Origin: Bacteroidia bacterium
GTDB taxonomy: Bacteria > Bacteroidota > Bacteroidia > CAIKAF01
NCBI GenBank assembly: GCA_016742095.1
Contig: JACVCJ010000021.1
Location: 1 to 64,000 of the forward strand
Reading direction: 5' to 3'
Length of the DNA stretch: 64,000 nucleotides
The position numbers and the translations under genes were made by a program. The notes below the pieces were generated by a model that was not told the origin of the DNA, searched no databases, and saw only the letters and a program-made list of their open reading frames with translations. The first letter of the stretch is position 1; each line of letters opens with the position of its first letter. Shown piece by piece: positions 16,639 through 24,878 of this stretch.

Positions 16639-17787
16639 TCAGTTTATCTGTTTAAGTGCATGGGTCAGATCGGCAAGGAGGTCGTCGATATCTTCAACGC
16701 CTACACTTAAACGGATCAGGGAGTCCGTAACGCCTACTTTTTCGCGTTCGGCCTTCGGGATAGAGGCGTGCGTCATAGAAGCCGGGTGACCGATCAGGGA
16801 CTCCACCCCGCCCAGCGATTCGGCCAGGGAGAACAGTTCGGTGCCGCTCAGTATTTTCAGCGCTGCTTCCATGCTGTCGTTTTTGAGTGTGAACGACATC
16901 ATGCCTCCGAAATCGCGCATCTGTTTTTTGGCAATTTCATGCCCTTTATGCGAGCTCAGACCCGGGTAAAAAACCTTGTCCACCGCGGGATGCGCTGCCA
17001 GGAAATCAGCTACTGTACGTCCGTTCTCACTATGCCGTTGCATACGTAAATGTAGTGTTTTTATTCCGCGCAGCAAAAGAAAACAATCCTGGGGTCCGGG
17101 TGTGGCCCCTGTCGACTTCTGGTTGAACTTAAGTTCCTCAGCCAGTGTATCGTCGCTAGTGACCAGTCCGCCGGCCACCACATCGCTGTGCCCGCCCAGG
17201 TACTTGGTCATGGAATGCATGACGATGTGTGCGCCCAGGTCGAGCGGATTCTGCAGGTAAGGCGAAGCAAAGGTATTGTCTACCACACTGATTACATTAT
17301 GCTTACGCGCCATGGCCGAGTACACCTCGATATCGGCGATCTGCAGCAGGGGGTTCGTGGGTGTTTCGATCCACAGCAGGCGGGTGTTCTTTTTAATGAG
17401 CGCCTCCACCGAAGCGGGATCATCGAACGAAGTAAAGGTGAACTCTATGCCGAAACGCTGGAACGTTTTGGTGAACAGGCGGTAAGAGCCGCCGTAGATA
17501 TCGTTTACAGCGATCACGTGGTCGCCGGGGTTCAGCAGTTTGATCACGGCATCGATCGCGCCCATTCCGCTGCTGAAACAGATGCCGTACTTACCGTTCT
17601 CGAGCGCCGCCAGGGAATCTTGCAGCTGGGTGCGGGTAGGATTGGCGGTGCGTGCATATTCATAGCCCTTGTTGTTGCCGGGCGCGGCCTGTACATAGGT
17701 AGAGGTCTGGTAGATCGGGGTCATGATGGCCCCCGTTTCCGGATCCGGGTGAACGCCCGCATGTATGGCTTTTGTTCCAAATTTCAT
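16639..17787 (-). CDS. cystathionine gamma-synthase / gamma-lyase (transsulfuration PLP enzyme)
   Basis: The 382-residue enzyme is taken from ATG 17787 (MKFGTKAIHAGVHPDPETGA). An upstream start at 17874 only adds 29 unrelated residues. Family motifs are PIYQTSTYVQAAPG, YEYARTANPTR, SSGMGAIDAVI, WIETPTNPLLQIADI and the PLP-lysine motif MHSMTKYLGGHSDVVAGG. C-terminal substrate residues appear in AESLGGVESLIGHPASMTHA. The enzyme either makes cystathionine from an activated homoserine ester and cysteine or cleaves cystathionine. Sequence alone does not separate these reliably. I see no SAM riboswitch in the 207-base upstream gap. Confidence 0.92.
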   Translation of the reverse strand: MKFGTKAIHAGVHPDPETGAIMTPIYQTSTYVQAAPGNNKGYEYARTANPTRTQLQDSLAALENGKYGICFSSGMGAIDAVIKLLNPGDHVIAVNDIYGGSYRLFTKTFQRFGIEFTFTSFDDPASVEALIKKNTRLLWIETPTNPLLQIADIEVYSAMARKHNVISVVDNTFASPYLQNPLDLGAHIVMHSMTKYLGGHSDVVAGGLVTSDDTLAEELKFNQKSTGATPGPQDCFLLLRGIKTLHLRMQRHSENGRTVADFLAAHPAVDKVFYPGLSSHKGHEIAKKQMRDFGGMMSFTLKNDSMEAALKILSGTELFSLAESLGGVESLIGHPASMTHASIPKAEREKVGVTDSLIRLSVGVEDIDDLLADLTHALKQIN

Positions 17788-17994
17788 ATCTTCAGTCTTC
17801 TTGTAAATTCTGCATAAAAGTATAAAAAATGCAATACCATGCATTTTATTCATATTTAGTGCAAAGGGGGCCAAATGTTTAGCTTTTTTTTCTTTCTTTG
17901 AACTCCTGATCAGAACTTTTCAGAACTTTTAAAGTTTTATTACCGGAAAAAAATCTGTTTACGAATCGGTTACGTATATTAAATTGTTATTTAC

Positions 17995-18561
17995 GTGGAA
18001 GCTGAAAAACATAACGAAACGGAATTCCTGGTGATGTTGAGAAACAGGCTGCCGGCTGCATACGAAAAGTTGTACGACATGTACTCGGGCTCGCTCAACG
18101 GAGTTATTTATTCGGTTGTGGGCGACGGGGAAACGGCGAGGGACGTACTCCAGGACACCTTTATAAAGATCTGGGAGAACATACGCCTGTACGACGAAAA
18201 AAAAGGCCGGCTCTTTACCTGGATGCTGAACATTGCCCGGAACAATGCCATCGATCACCTGCGCAGCGGCAGCGCCAAAATACGCAGGAACCAGGTGGCC
18301 TCCGATACGCTGAAACCTCATGTGCAGGAAAAGATCGGGGGATCGTCCTCGATGAACGTGGATACGATCGGGGTACGCGAAATGCTGGACCTGTTATCGC
18401 CCGAACAGCGGACGGTGATCGAAAAAGCCTATTTCGAAGGACTTACCCGCGAAAATATTGCCGAAGAACTGGGCATACCGGTCGGTACCGTGAAGACCCA
18501 GCTGCGCGCGGCACTCATCAGATTACGTGAATACACTAAAGAAAATGCAAGTGGACATTAA
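17995..18561 (+). CDS. ECF-type RNA polymerase sigma factor
   Basis: The 188-residue sigma factor starts at GTG 17995. No ATG is available before the conserved core. Region 2 includes ARDVLQDTFIKIWENI and the -10-binding helix segment FTWMLNIARNNAIDHLRS. Region 4 has the helix-turn-helix ENIAEELGIPVGTVKTQLRAAL. It overlaps the downstream anti-sigma gene by 17 bases, a standard sigma/anti-sigma arrangement. The pair is divergent from the transsulfuration gene. A possible target is the PNGase F-like gene just downstream, but that is inference. Confidence 0.93.
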   Translation: MEAEKHNETEFLVMLRNRLPAAYEKLYDMYSGSLNGVIYSVVGDGETARDVLQDTFIKIWENIRLYDEKKGRLFTWMLNIARNNAIDHLRSGSAKIRRNQVASDTLKPHVQEKIGGSSSMNVDTIGVREMLDLLSPEQRTVIEKAYFEGLTRENIAEELGIPVGTVKTQLRAALIRLREYTKENASGH

Positions 18562-19327
18562 AGATATACTCAATTCCGGCATGATCGAAGAGTATGTGCT
18601 CGGTACCCTGCCCGAAGCGGAAGTTCAGGAACTGAACCGCCTGAGGGAACTGCACCCGGAAATCGACGAAGAGATCATCCGTACGGAAGAAGCCATGGTA
18701 CGTGCCTTTTCCAAACCTGCCCCCGTTGCCTGGAAAAAAGAAATTCTCAGCGCCCTGCCCTCCCCGGAAACACCTGCGCCTGCCCTGCAGCTGCGCCGTA
18801 ACAACACCTTTAAATGGGTGGCCGTGGCCGCCGGACTGCTCCTGGTCCTGAGCCTGGGCTTTAATATGAAGCAATCGGGCGACCTGAAGGAATCGCTGGC
18901 CGGCATGGACAAAATGCGCAAAGAGAACGAAAACATGCAGGCACAACTGAACGGCGCCCTGGCAGATATGAACGGTATGGACCAGACCCTGCAGGCCGTA
19001 TTTAAACCCGGCACACAGAAGATCGTTATGCAGGGCACCCCGGCCTACGCACAGAACAGCTCCGTAGTATACTGGAACCCCGAAAGCGGCGAGGTGTACT
19101 GGGACGGACGTTCGCTGCCCGCGCTACCCGCCGGCAACCAGTACCAGCTCTGGGCCATTGTGGACGGCAAACCGCAGAACGGCGGACTGTACGACCCCGC
19201 CCGCAGAGACACCCGCATGCTGGCGGCTACCAAAGCCCAGGCCTTTGCCGTAACGATAGAGCCGGAAGGCGGCAGCCGGAACCCCAGCCTCGATAAAATG
19301 GTGGTGATGGCCAATGTAAGATCATAA
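18545..19327 (+). CDS. RskA-family anti-sigma factor
   Basis: The 260-residue protein is taken from ATG 18545. The longer frame starts at 18527. The N-terminal cytoplasmic segment (IEEYVLGTLPEAEVQEL) is the typical short sigma-binding region of the RskA group, without the zinc HxxxCxxC motif. A single transmembrane helix lies near residues 88-106, followed by a coiled-coil (KMRKENENMQAQLN) and a periplasmic anti-sigma-K domain with QYQLWAIVDGKPQNGGLY. It should hold the upstream ECF sigma factor at the membrane until a signal releases it. The gene overlaps the sigma gene by 17 bases. Confidence 0.92.
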   Translation: MQVDIKDILNSGMIEEYVLGTLPEAEVQELNRLRELHPEIDEEIIRTEEAMVRAFSKPAPVAWKKEILSALPSPETPAPALQLRRNNTFKWVAVAAGLLLVLSLGFNMKQSGDLKESLAGMDKMRKENENMQAQLNGALADMNGMDQTLQAVFKPGTQKIVMQGTPAYAQNSSVVYWNPESGEVYWDGRSLPALPAGNQYQLWAIVDGKPQNGGLYDPARRDTRMLAATKAQAFAVTIEPEGGSRNPSLDKMVVMANVRS

Positions 19328-19479
19328 TAGCATCACATACTTCACATACAGGGATAATATACGCAACGTATATTGTCCTTTTTTTGTCCCCCGGGTCTAA
19401 CCGGCAATATACCAGCAGCTTATACCGAAGAACAGACTGTCCCGCCTTTGTCCTGAAGGTCCCGCGCCGGGCAAATATC

Positions 19480-19487
19480 TACATTTG
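19480..19487 (+). promoter_or_regulatory. candidate -7 element for the PNGase F-like gene
   Basis: TACATTTG is a perfect TAnnTTTG match placed 18 bases before the ATG at 19506. The alternative ATG at 19485 lies inside it, which supports the later start. No -33 TTG is at the expected distance. Confidence 0.5.
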
Positions 19488-19505
19488 TCCAAACACATAA
19501 CACAC

Positions 19506-21416
19506 ATGAATAAACGTGCTCTTTTTATCCTGCTCATGGCTGGGTTGTTCTGTTTTACGGGACTGCGGGCGGCTAACGGCGATACCATACGGGTAAAGAC
19601 CCATAACGACGTAGAAATAGCCACCGATCCGGGCGTGGGATTTACCGCCTATAAAATGTGGGGACAGTTCCCTGCAGCCGGTGTACCCGTTCATAAAATG
19701 CTGCTGAAGATGAATATACGCTGTCCCAACGGCAAAAACTGCGGCGAGTGGGACTACCTGAACTTTATCTATGCCCGTCGTAAGGGCGGAGTGGCCGACA
19801 GCAGCGTGGACGTGGAACTGGCCCGTTACATCACGCCCTACGGCAACTCCTACAACGCCAGCTTCGGAGCCGAATATCTGATGGACCTTACCGACTGGGA
19901 ATGGCTGCTGCGCGATTCCGTGGAGATCGAATACCGCCATACCGGCTACGAGACCAATGTGGGCCGCGGCTGGGTCATCAACCTGGAATTCATCTTTATA
20001 GAAGGTACGCCCATCCGTCCTTTTGTAAAATACCATCACATGTGGAACGGCGGTTTCCCCTATGGAGCAGCCGGCAACAGCATCGAGAACTACCTCACTT
20101 CCAAATCGGTGACCATTGCACCGAATTCCCCGAGTCAGCGTCTGCGCATCGTACAGACGGGTCACGGCGCCGATAACGTAGAATACTGTTCGGAGTTCTG
20201 TCCCAAATGGCGCAGGCTCATTGTAGATAATAACACGCACAGCCAGGTAGATGTATGGCGCGACGACTGCGGTCTGAACCCCGTATTCCCGCAGGCCGGT
20301 ACCTGGATCTACGACCGTGCCGCCTGGTGTCCGGGGGCCACGGTAAACCCCGATGTGGTAGACTTTAGCTTTGCCGGAGGTTCTACCCACACACTTAACT
20401 TTGATATGCAGCCCTTTACCAATACCGACGGTTCACAGAACCCCAACTACGTGGTAGAGGCTTACCTGATCGAATACGGCACACCTTCCTTCACTACCGA
20501 CGCCAGTGTAGAAGATGTGGCGCGGCCCAGCACGCAGTACGAATACCGCCGTATGAACCCCATCTGTGCTTCTCCGCGTGTACGTATACGCAACAACGGC
20601 ACCTCGGCGCTCACTTCGGCCACGATCCGTTACGGTGTGGAGGGCGGTTCGCTCTCAAGTTACAACTGGAGTGGTAACCTGGCCTTTATGGAATCGGAAT
20701 GGGTAGACCTGCCCGCCAACGTAAGCTGGTCGGCCAATTCGGGCACCTTCATCACACAGATCGAGCTCAGCGGCGACCAGTATGCGCCCAACAATATCTT
20801 CCGCAGCCGTTTTGTATCGCCTCCGGTATATCCTTCCACATTTGTGGTGGCTTACAAGAGCAACCTGGCTTCCGGTGAAACACAGTGGTTTATTTACGAC
20901 CAGAACAATACCATTGTAAAATCGCGCACATCGGCGGCCAACAATACCACGTATAATGACACCATTACGCTGCCGGCAGGCTGTTACCGCTTCGAAATGA
21001 TCGACTCCGAAAAGGACGGTATCCGTTTCTGGGCCAATAACGACGGCAACGGTTCCATACGCTTTGCCAAAGCCGAAGGCCCGGGCACCTATATTTCGTT
21101 CAACGGCGATTTCGGCACTTCCATCATTCACAGCTTTATGGTAGGCGGCGCCCTGGACGTAACCGAACCTACGGATACGGAGACCGGCTGGGAACTGTTC
21201 CCGGTACCGGCTTCGGACCAGGTAACGCTGCTGGGCAATCCCGGCCAGGAAAAAACGCAGCTGCGCATCATGGACGCGGGCGGCAAACTGGTACGCAGCG
21301 AACAACACAGCGGTAATCCCATCCGGTTTTCGGTACAGGGACTGGCCACAGGCATGTATTACGTACAGGTACAGAACGCCGGCCGTATGCAGGTACTGAA
21401 ATTTATACGGGAATAA
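19506..21416 (+). CDS. secreted peptide-N-glycosidase F-like protein with T9SS tail
   Basis: The 636-residue protein starts at MNKRALFILLMAGLF (signal peptide). The N-terminal half matches the two beta-sandwich domains of PNGase F: CPNGKNCGEWDYLNFIYA in the first, carrying acidic residues at the family's catalytic position, and TGHGADNVEYCSEFCPKW, the conserved GHG...C-x-EFC signature that holds a second catalytic Glu. These enzymes remove N-glycans from glycoproteins. A CARDB-like domain (ASPRVRIRNNGTSALTSATI) and a Ca-binding-like beta domain follow, then a type A sorting domain beginning WELFPVPASDQV. The length is about twice that of classic PNGase F because of these extra modules. It directly follows the sigma/anti-sigma pair. 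Confidence 0.9.
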   Translation: MNKRALFILLMAGLFCFTGLRAANGDTIRVKTHNDVEIATDPGVGFTAYKMWGQFPAAGVPVHKMLLKMNIRCPNGKNCGEWDYLNFIYARRKGGVADSSVDVELARYITPYGNSYNASFGAEYLMDLTDWEWLLRDSVEIEYRHTGYETNVGRGWVINLEFIFIEGTPIRPFVKYHHMWNGGFPYGAAGNSIENYLTSKSVTIAPNSPSQRLRIVQTGHGADNVEYCSEFCPKWRRLIVDNNTHSQVDVWRDDCGLNPVFPQAGTWIYDRAAWCPGATVNPDVVDFSFAGGSTHTLNFDMQPFTNTDGSQNPNYVVEAYLIEYGTPSFTTDASVEDVARPSTQYEYRRMNPICASPRVRIRNNGTSALTSATIRYGVEGGSLSSYNWSGNLAFMESEWVDLPANVSWSANSGTFITQIELSGDQYAPNNIFRSRFVSPPVYPSTFVVAYKSNLASGETQWFIYDQNNTIVKSRTSAANNTTYNDTITLPAGCYRFEMIDSEKDGIRFWANNDGNGSIRFAKAEGPGTYISFNGDFGTSIIHSFMVGGALDVTEPTDTETGWELFPVPASDQVTLLGNPGQEKTQLRIMDAGGKLVRSEQHSGNPIRFSVQGLATGMYYVQVQNAGRMQVLKFIRE

Positions 21417-21417
21417 A

Positions 21418-21448
21418 TTTTGCAGAGAACGAAAAACGCGTATTTTTG
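21418..21448 (+). promoter_or_regulatory. promoter of the tRNA gene
   Basis: A TTTTG at 21418-21422 (-33) and TATTTTTG at 21441-21448 (-7), separated by 18 bases, make a full Bacteroidota promoter. The tRNA begins 31 bases after the -7 box. Confidence 0.75.
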
Positions 21449-21478
21449 CAGTCCCAAAATTATCAGCTATGCTGATGC

Positions 21479-21555
21479 GGGCCTATAGCTCAGTCGGTTA
21501 GAGCACCTGACTCATAATCAGGTGGTCCCTGGTTCGAGCCCAGGTGGGCCCACCA
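21479..21555 (+). tRNA. tRNA with anticodon CAT (Met or Ile2)
   Basis: The 77-base gene folds into a complete cloverleaf: acceptor GGGCCTA/TGGGCCC (one G-T pair), D-arm GCTC/GAGC, anticodon arm CCTGA-CTCATAA-TCAGG, T-arm CCTGG-TTCGAGC-CCAGG, and an encoded 3' CCA. The anticodon is CAT, so it is either elongator tRNA-Met or the TilS-modified tRNA-Ile2. The sequence resembles the Ile2 type more, but identity elements alone do not settle this. It is not the initiator, since the anticodon stem lacks three consecutive G-C pairs. It stands alone, with its own promoter and terminator. Confidence 0.96.
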
Positions 21556-21564
21556 AAGGAAAAT

Positions 21565-21606
21565 AAAGGGTTTCAGACTTTCAAAGTTTGGAACCTTTTT
21601 TCGTTT
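21565..21606 (+). terminator. terminator after the tRNA gene
   Basis: AAAGGGTTTCAGACTT pairs with AAGTTTGGAACCTTTT in a long, slightly bulged stem. A T-run follows (TTTTTTCGTTTT) ten bases after the tRNA CCA end. Confidence 0.7.
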
Positions 21607-21741
21607 TCGGCATTATGTGCACAGCATAGGCGAAAATCAGGGGGACTACTTCAATTTTGACACCGGGTTATCGTAAGTCTTTATTGAGTATGTGTTTAAA
21701 AACGCCGGGGATCGAAAGCTGTCTTTCTTTTGAAATACTTT

Positions 21742-22194
21742 CTAAAACTCCACTATCCAGCCCGAAGCCGTCTTAAATATGATATAATCGGTCTTGTCGG
21801 TGGACAGCACCCATCCTTTGGGCAGGGACTTCCAAAAGGCGTTATAGCCCTTGCCGCTGGCAGAGCCTGCCGGGTCTATGGCGGCAATGATGGATTCCAC
21901 GTCCTTTTTCTTTTTCACGATCAGGTATTGCCGTTGCAGAGCGGTATCCTTGAAATGCAGGATATGTTTGCAGACAATGCCGTTTACGTGCCTGTTCTGA
22001 TACGAAATAATGCCGTTTGTAATAACGGAGTCGATTTCAGGATTACAATATTGTTTATAAAGGATTTTTGTCCCTGTCGGCATCGCCAGAAATTCGCTAT
22101 GGCTAACGGATATAACTGTTTGGAAAGAGTTTTTTTGCGCGTGGGCGACAAGCGTGGTGATAAGGCAAGCGAATAGGTAAAGCGAAAATTTCAT
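21742..22194 (-). CDS. small secreted protein of the tRNA-adjacent accessory cluster
   Basis: The 150-residue protein has a signal peptide (MKFSLYLFACLITTLVAHAQ) and no membrane segment or lipobox. It contains two cysteines in the mature part (QYCNPEID and GIVCKHIL), which could form a disulfide. The C-terminal third is polar, ending in KTASGWIVEF. I do not recognise a family. It is the last gene of a four-gene run on the minus strand, 28 bases after the thioredoxin-fold gene, and presumably works with the cysteine-rich lipoproteins upstream. Confidence 0.75.
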   Translation of the reverse strand: MKFSLYLFACLITTLVAHAQKNSFQTVISVSHSEFLAMPTGTKILYKQYCNPEIDSVITNGIISYQNRHVNGIVCKHILHFKDTALQRQYLIVKKKKDVESIIAAIDPAGSASGKGYNAFWKSLPKGWVLSTDKTDYIIFKTASGWIVEF

Positions 22195-22222
22195 ATAAAA
22201 AATAATTCCCTCCCGGCTTTAT

Positions 22223-23461
22223 TTATTGTTTCATCTTCTCTTCCAGTTTCTTGATCTGCCCACGGGTAATCGCATCATTTTTAAGACGTTTCCTGTTAAT
22301 GCTCTTGAGCGTTGTCGCCGCCGCATCCCGATCTCCCAGCAGGTATTCCAGGACGGCTTTGTGGACGTAAACATGGGGTATCTTTTTCAGTTCAATCGCG
22401 CGGTTAATGTATTTCAACTTGCGCAGGTAAACTTCTTTATCCGCAAGCTCGTCCAGGCTGGTCATGCCGCTGAAATACAGCCCTTGAAAATGATTGCTGA
22501 TCTTGTCGTAAAAGGCTTTTTCCGCCCGTTGATAGCTTGTATCGCTGCCGAAGACAAACTGGTAATCCCTTTCGACCTGCAAGGGCAGGTAATAGGAAAC
22601 TGACAGGCCGACAATATCCCCTTCCTTGTTGGTCATGTAATAAACATTGTCCCGCCAATGCTCGTTGACGACCTTTTGCGCCCGCTTAAACCCGGCTTCA
22701 TCCTTCATTTCCTCTGCCCGGTTCGCATGACGCACGGCGATATTGCAAAATACATGCGCCACGCGGGAGCTGTCGAATGATCTGTACAGCAGTTCCGGGT
22801 GCCGGACGAAAAACTGATAGGGTGCAGAGTTGAAATCCAGCGTGCCTTGCGAATGGAACTCGGCATAGTCCATGAAAAAATGCGTGAATAGCGAGTCGCC
22901 GTACACGCTCTCGGGAAAAGCGGCAAAAGCCTTGCGCAATATCGCCGTATCCAGCGTATTCGCCAGGTCGAGGTTGCGCACATGCCATTCCATGAAAGCA
23001 AAATCCTGCGCCTTTTCCGGCACCTGTTCCTTTTGGCTTTTCAGCGACTTGTCAGGGGAAACGGCAAAGCCCAACTGTTCAAGAAAGACGGCAGGTTCGA
23101 TTGTCCCGCAAAGACGGTGGATTTCTTTCTTGTGGCAATCGACAAAAACAAAGGCGGGTTGCGTGCGCCCGTTAAACTGGTCGCGCAGCATCCCGCCCCG
23201 TTTGGTCAATGTATTGATGGAATAGCTTTGAAAATTTCCATTCAAAAAGTCAACCACCGCCGTGTCCTGCAGGGTTGTCCTATCCATGATCACGCAGCCC
23301 GGACAGCCGTTATAGTGAAAGTACAGCATGGCGAAACGCTTCTCACAGGGCAGGCTGTCCTTGAACAGCTCGGCTTCATCGCGGAAGTTGATCTTTTGCG
23401 CACGAACCTGGGAAACGGCCAGCACAAGCAGGACGGCGAGTAGTTTAAATCGGTATGACAT
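22223..23461 (-). CDS. periplasmic thioredoxin-fold protein with CPGC motif
   Basis: The 412-residue protein has a signal peptide (MSYRFKLLAVLLVLAVSQVRAQ). It then has a thioredoxin-like domain (about 30-130) with the redox motif YNGCPGCVIMDRTTLQD and the cis-Pro-type strand NGRTQPAFVFVDC. The rest (about 150-412) is helical with TPR-like character (for example YINRAIELKKIPHVYVHKA). This resembles the DUF255/thioredoxin-7 type of secreted Bacteroidota protein. It starts inside the end of the upstream lipoprotein gene (17-base overlap), so the two are coupled. Inference: it makes, breaks or relays disulfides in the two cysteine-rich lipoproteins of the same operon. Confidence 0.82.
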   Translation of the reverse strand: MSYRFKLLAVLLVLAVSQVRAQKINFRDEAELFKDSLPCEKRFAMLYFHYNGCPGCVIMDRTTLQDTAVVDFLNGNFQSYSINTLTKRGGMLRDQFNGRTQPAFVFVDCHKKEIHRLCGTIEPAVFLEQLGFAVSPDKSLKSQKEQVPEKAQDFAFMEWHVRNLDLANTLDTAILRKAFAAFPESVYGDSLFTHFFMDYAEFHSQGTLDFNSAPYQFFVRHPELLYRSFDSSRVAHVFCNIAVRHANRAEEMKDEAGFKRAQKVVNEHWRDNVYYMTNKEGDIVGLSVSYYLPLQVERDYQFVFGSDTSYQRAEKAFYDKISNHFQGLYFSGMTSLDELADKEVYLRKLKYINRAIELKKIPHVYVHKAVLEYLLGDRDAAATTLKSINRKRLKNDAITRGQIKKLEEKMKQ

Positions 23462-24050
23462 TCAGCTTATCGGTTTTTAAAAGAAGACCTGACCCTGCAT
23501 GCGTAACGACATCGTTGATTGTCGTTTCCGCCTTGCATTCGAGGCAATATACCTCTTTAATGCACGTCACGTTGACGGACTTCTTGCCATAGGTGATATT
23601 CTCCGAGCAATCCCCTTCCGGCTGTGTTCGCAAGGAGCATTTGCAGTCTATGTCAATCGTCCCGTTGCCGGGAATGAGGTTGACAGGCGTTGAAGGATTC
23701 GTCCCGGTCAATAAATAAAAACTTGCCCCGGGCGCTACTTTCAAGGCAAGACCCGACGAAGCGCCTTCAACAATTATGTCGTCGTTCAGCACGCCCACGC
23801 CGAGAAGGTTGCCTTCTTCGCCCGTTTTAGGTTGCAACTTCCATTTTACCGTTGCGTTATCGCCTGTCGTTTCCACGATCATCATGCAAACGCTGTCTTC
23901 GCTATGGTCAAGGTACACGGTTTCAATCGTCGCCGTATCTGATTTAGGGGTCATCATGCCTTCCGCCAGCGGATTACTCTTGTCGCAAGACGCAAGAAGA
24001 AACACGACGGATAGAATGCCAATATATTTATATGTTTCCATGTGTTTCAT
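23445..24050 (-). CDS. cysteine-rich lipoprotein B (paralogue of the upstream gene)
   Basis: The 201-residue protein starts MKHMETYKYIGIL (METYKY at 24041 is an alternative start) with a lipobox, VFLLASC. The C-terminal half carries a six-cysteine pattern: C-x-C (DCKCS), C after 9 residues, C after 14 (NVTC), C after 5, and CLEC-K. The same pattern, and the segment TNPSTPVNL just before it, recurs in the upstream gene, which shows that the two are paralogues. I do not know the family. Metal binding or a disulfide-stabilised beta domain are both possible. Its start overlaps the upstream stop (TAATG) and its end overlaps the thioredoxin-fold gene. Confidence 0.8.
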   Translation of the reverse strand: MKHMETYKYIGILSVVFLLASCDKSNPLAEGMMTPKSDTATIETVYLDHSEDSVCMMIVETTGDNATVKWKLQPKTGEEGNLLGVGVLNDDIIVEGASSGLALKVAPGASFYLLTGTNPSTPVNLIPGNGTIDIDCKCSLRTQPEGDCSENITYGKKSVNVTCIKEVYCLECKAETTINDVVTHAGSGLLLKTDKLNVIPI

Positions 24051-24604
24051 TATTTTGCGTATATGATACCACTGGTTACTTGCTCAATTTCTCCGCGGGC
24101 CACCTGCATCTTGCATCTCTTGCATTCCGGGTCGGGAACACATTCCACTTCGATAATCCCCTGGTCGACGTAGTTAGTCCCGGTGAGACAATTTCCTTGC
24201 CCTCTTTTGCAAATGCAATTCACCGTTACCGTCCCGCCAGAGGCAATGGAAACCGGTATGCCGGGGTTGCTCGTCAAGACCAGGGAAGCCGCTCTTTTCA
24301 ACGATATGGTGAAGCTCAGCCCCGAAGCCGACGACACGATGTCGTAATCCTCGGGTTTCAGCAGCACAAGGAATTGAGCGTTGGAATCTTCCACCGTGGA
24401 CAATTCCTCATAGGTATAGGCTGCATTCTCGGTGTAAAGATCGGTGAATGAAAAACTGTAACTTTTTTCGATCGTTTCGTCGAACAATTCAAACGTCGCT
24501 GAAGTGCCGCTTTTAGCAATCGGCTTGGACGCGGTTACGTCTGCGTCCTCGTTGCAGGACACGGCCAGCATGGCGCATGCGGCCATATAAAGGATTTTCC
24601 TCAT
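24050..24604 (-). CDS. cysteine-rich lipoprotein A, first gene of the accessory operon
   Basis: The 184-residue protein has the lipoprotein signal MRKILYMAACAMLAVSC. The C-terminal region reads NPGIPVS...NCICK...GNC...VEC...ECKRCK, giving C-x-C, C after 6, C after 15, C after 5 and CxxC, followed by Lys. The preceding stretch (DIVSSASGLSF) also aligns with DIIVEGASSGLAL in the next gene. Both proteins end in a short SGxx(Y/L) strand. The function is unknown. The gene begins the four-gene minus-strand unit. The upstream gap holds only a broken T9SS-tail fragment. Confidence 0.8.
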   Translation of the reverse strand: MRKILYMAACAMLAVSCNEDADVTASKPIAKSGTSATFELFDETIEKSYSFSFTDLYTENAAYTYEELSTVEDSNAQFLVLLKPEDYDIVSSASGLSFTISLKRAASLVLTSNPGIPVSIASGGTVTVNCICKRGQGNCLTGTNYVDQGIIEVECVPDPECKRCKMQVARGEIEQVTSGIIYAK

Positions 24605-24677
24605 AGGTAATAAAGGTTAAAGTTAAACATTCAAAACTAACAAAAAGCTTTGAAACCGGGTCATAGTTTATATTTTC

Positions 24678-24878
24678 TTAATACGAAGAATGTACAACCG
24701 GGCGGAGATTAGGCAAAAACGGGGAATCCCCTATGAACAAAGGCTTTCCCGTTTTTCCTGCAACCCTCTGTTCACTCAAAATACGTTGCGTATACACACC
24801 TTCCGGCGTTTCCATGCGGAGCAGATACACGCCTGCAGGCGCGTCAAAGTTTACCGTCAATACCTGCGCCTCCTCACA
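24678..24878 (-). pseudogene. remnant of a T9SS C-terminal sorting domain
   Basis: On the minus strand, codons from about 24878 to 24750 read QVLTVNFDAPAGVYLLRMET and then PEGVYTQRIL. This is the canonical end of a type A T9SS sorting domain (GxYxLRxxTPEGxxTxRIL). Only this last part exists: an in-frame stop lies directly upstream at 24879-24881, and the frame runs on for about 25 residues past the normal end. There is no start codon, signal peptide or body. It is best read as the scar of a cargo gene destroyed by a rearrangement at the right boundary of the accessory cluster. The rest of the 24605-25027 gap shows no other gene. Confidence 0.7.

Noticed and set aside
16639-17994. SAM or other riboswitch upstream of the transsulfuration gene
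   Set aside because: The 207-base gap is AT-rich and I can find no conserved riboswitch core or terminator hairpin in it.
21742-24604. NVEALA-type peptide or lanthipeptide system
   Set aside because: The proteins are 150-412 residues with signal peptides or lipoboxes. There is no NVEALA motif, leader peptide or modification enzyme.
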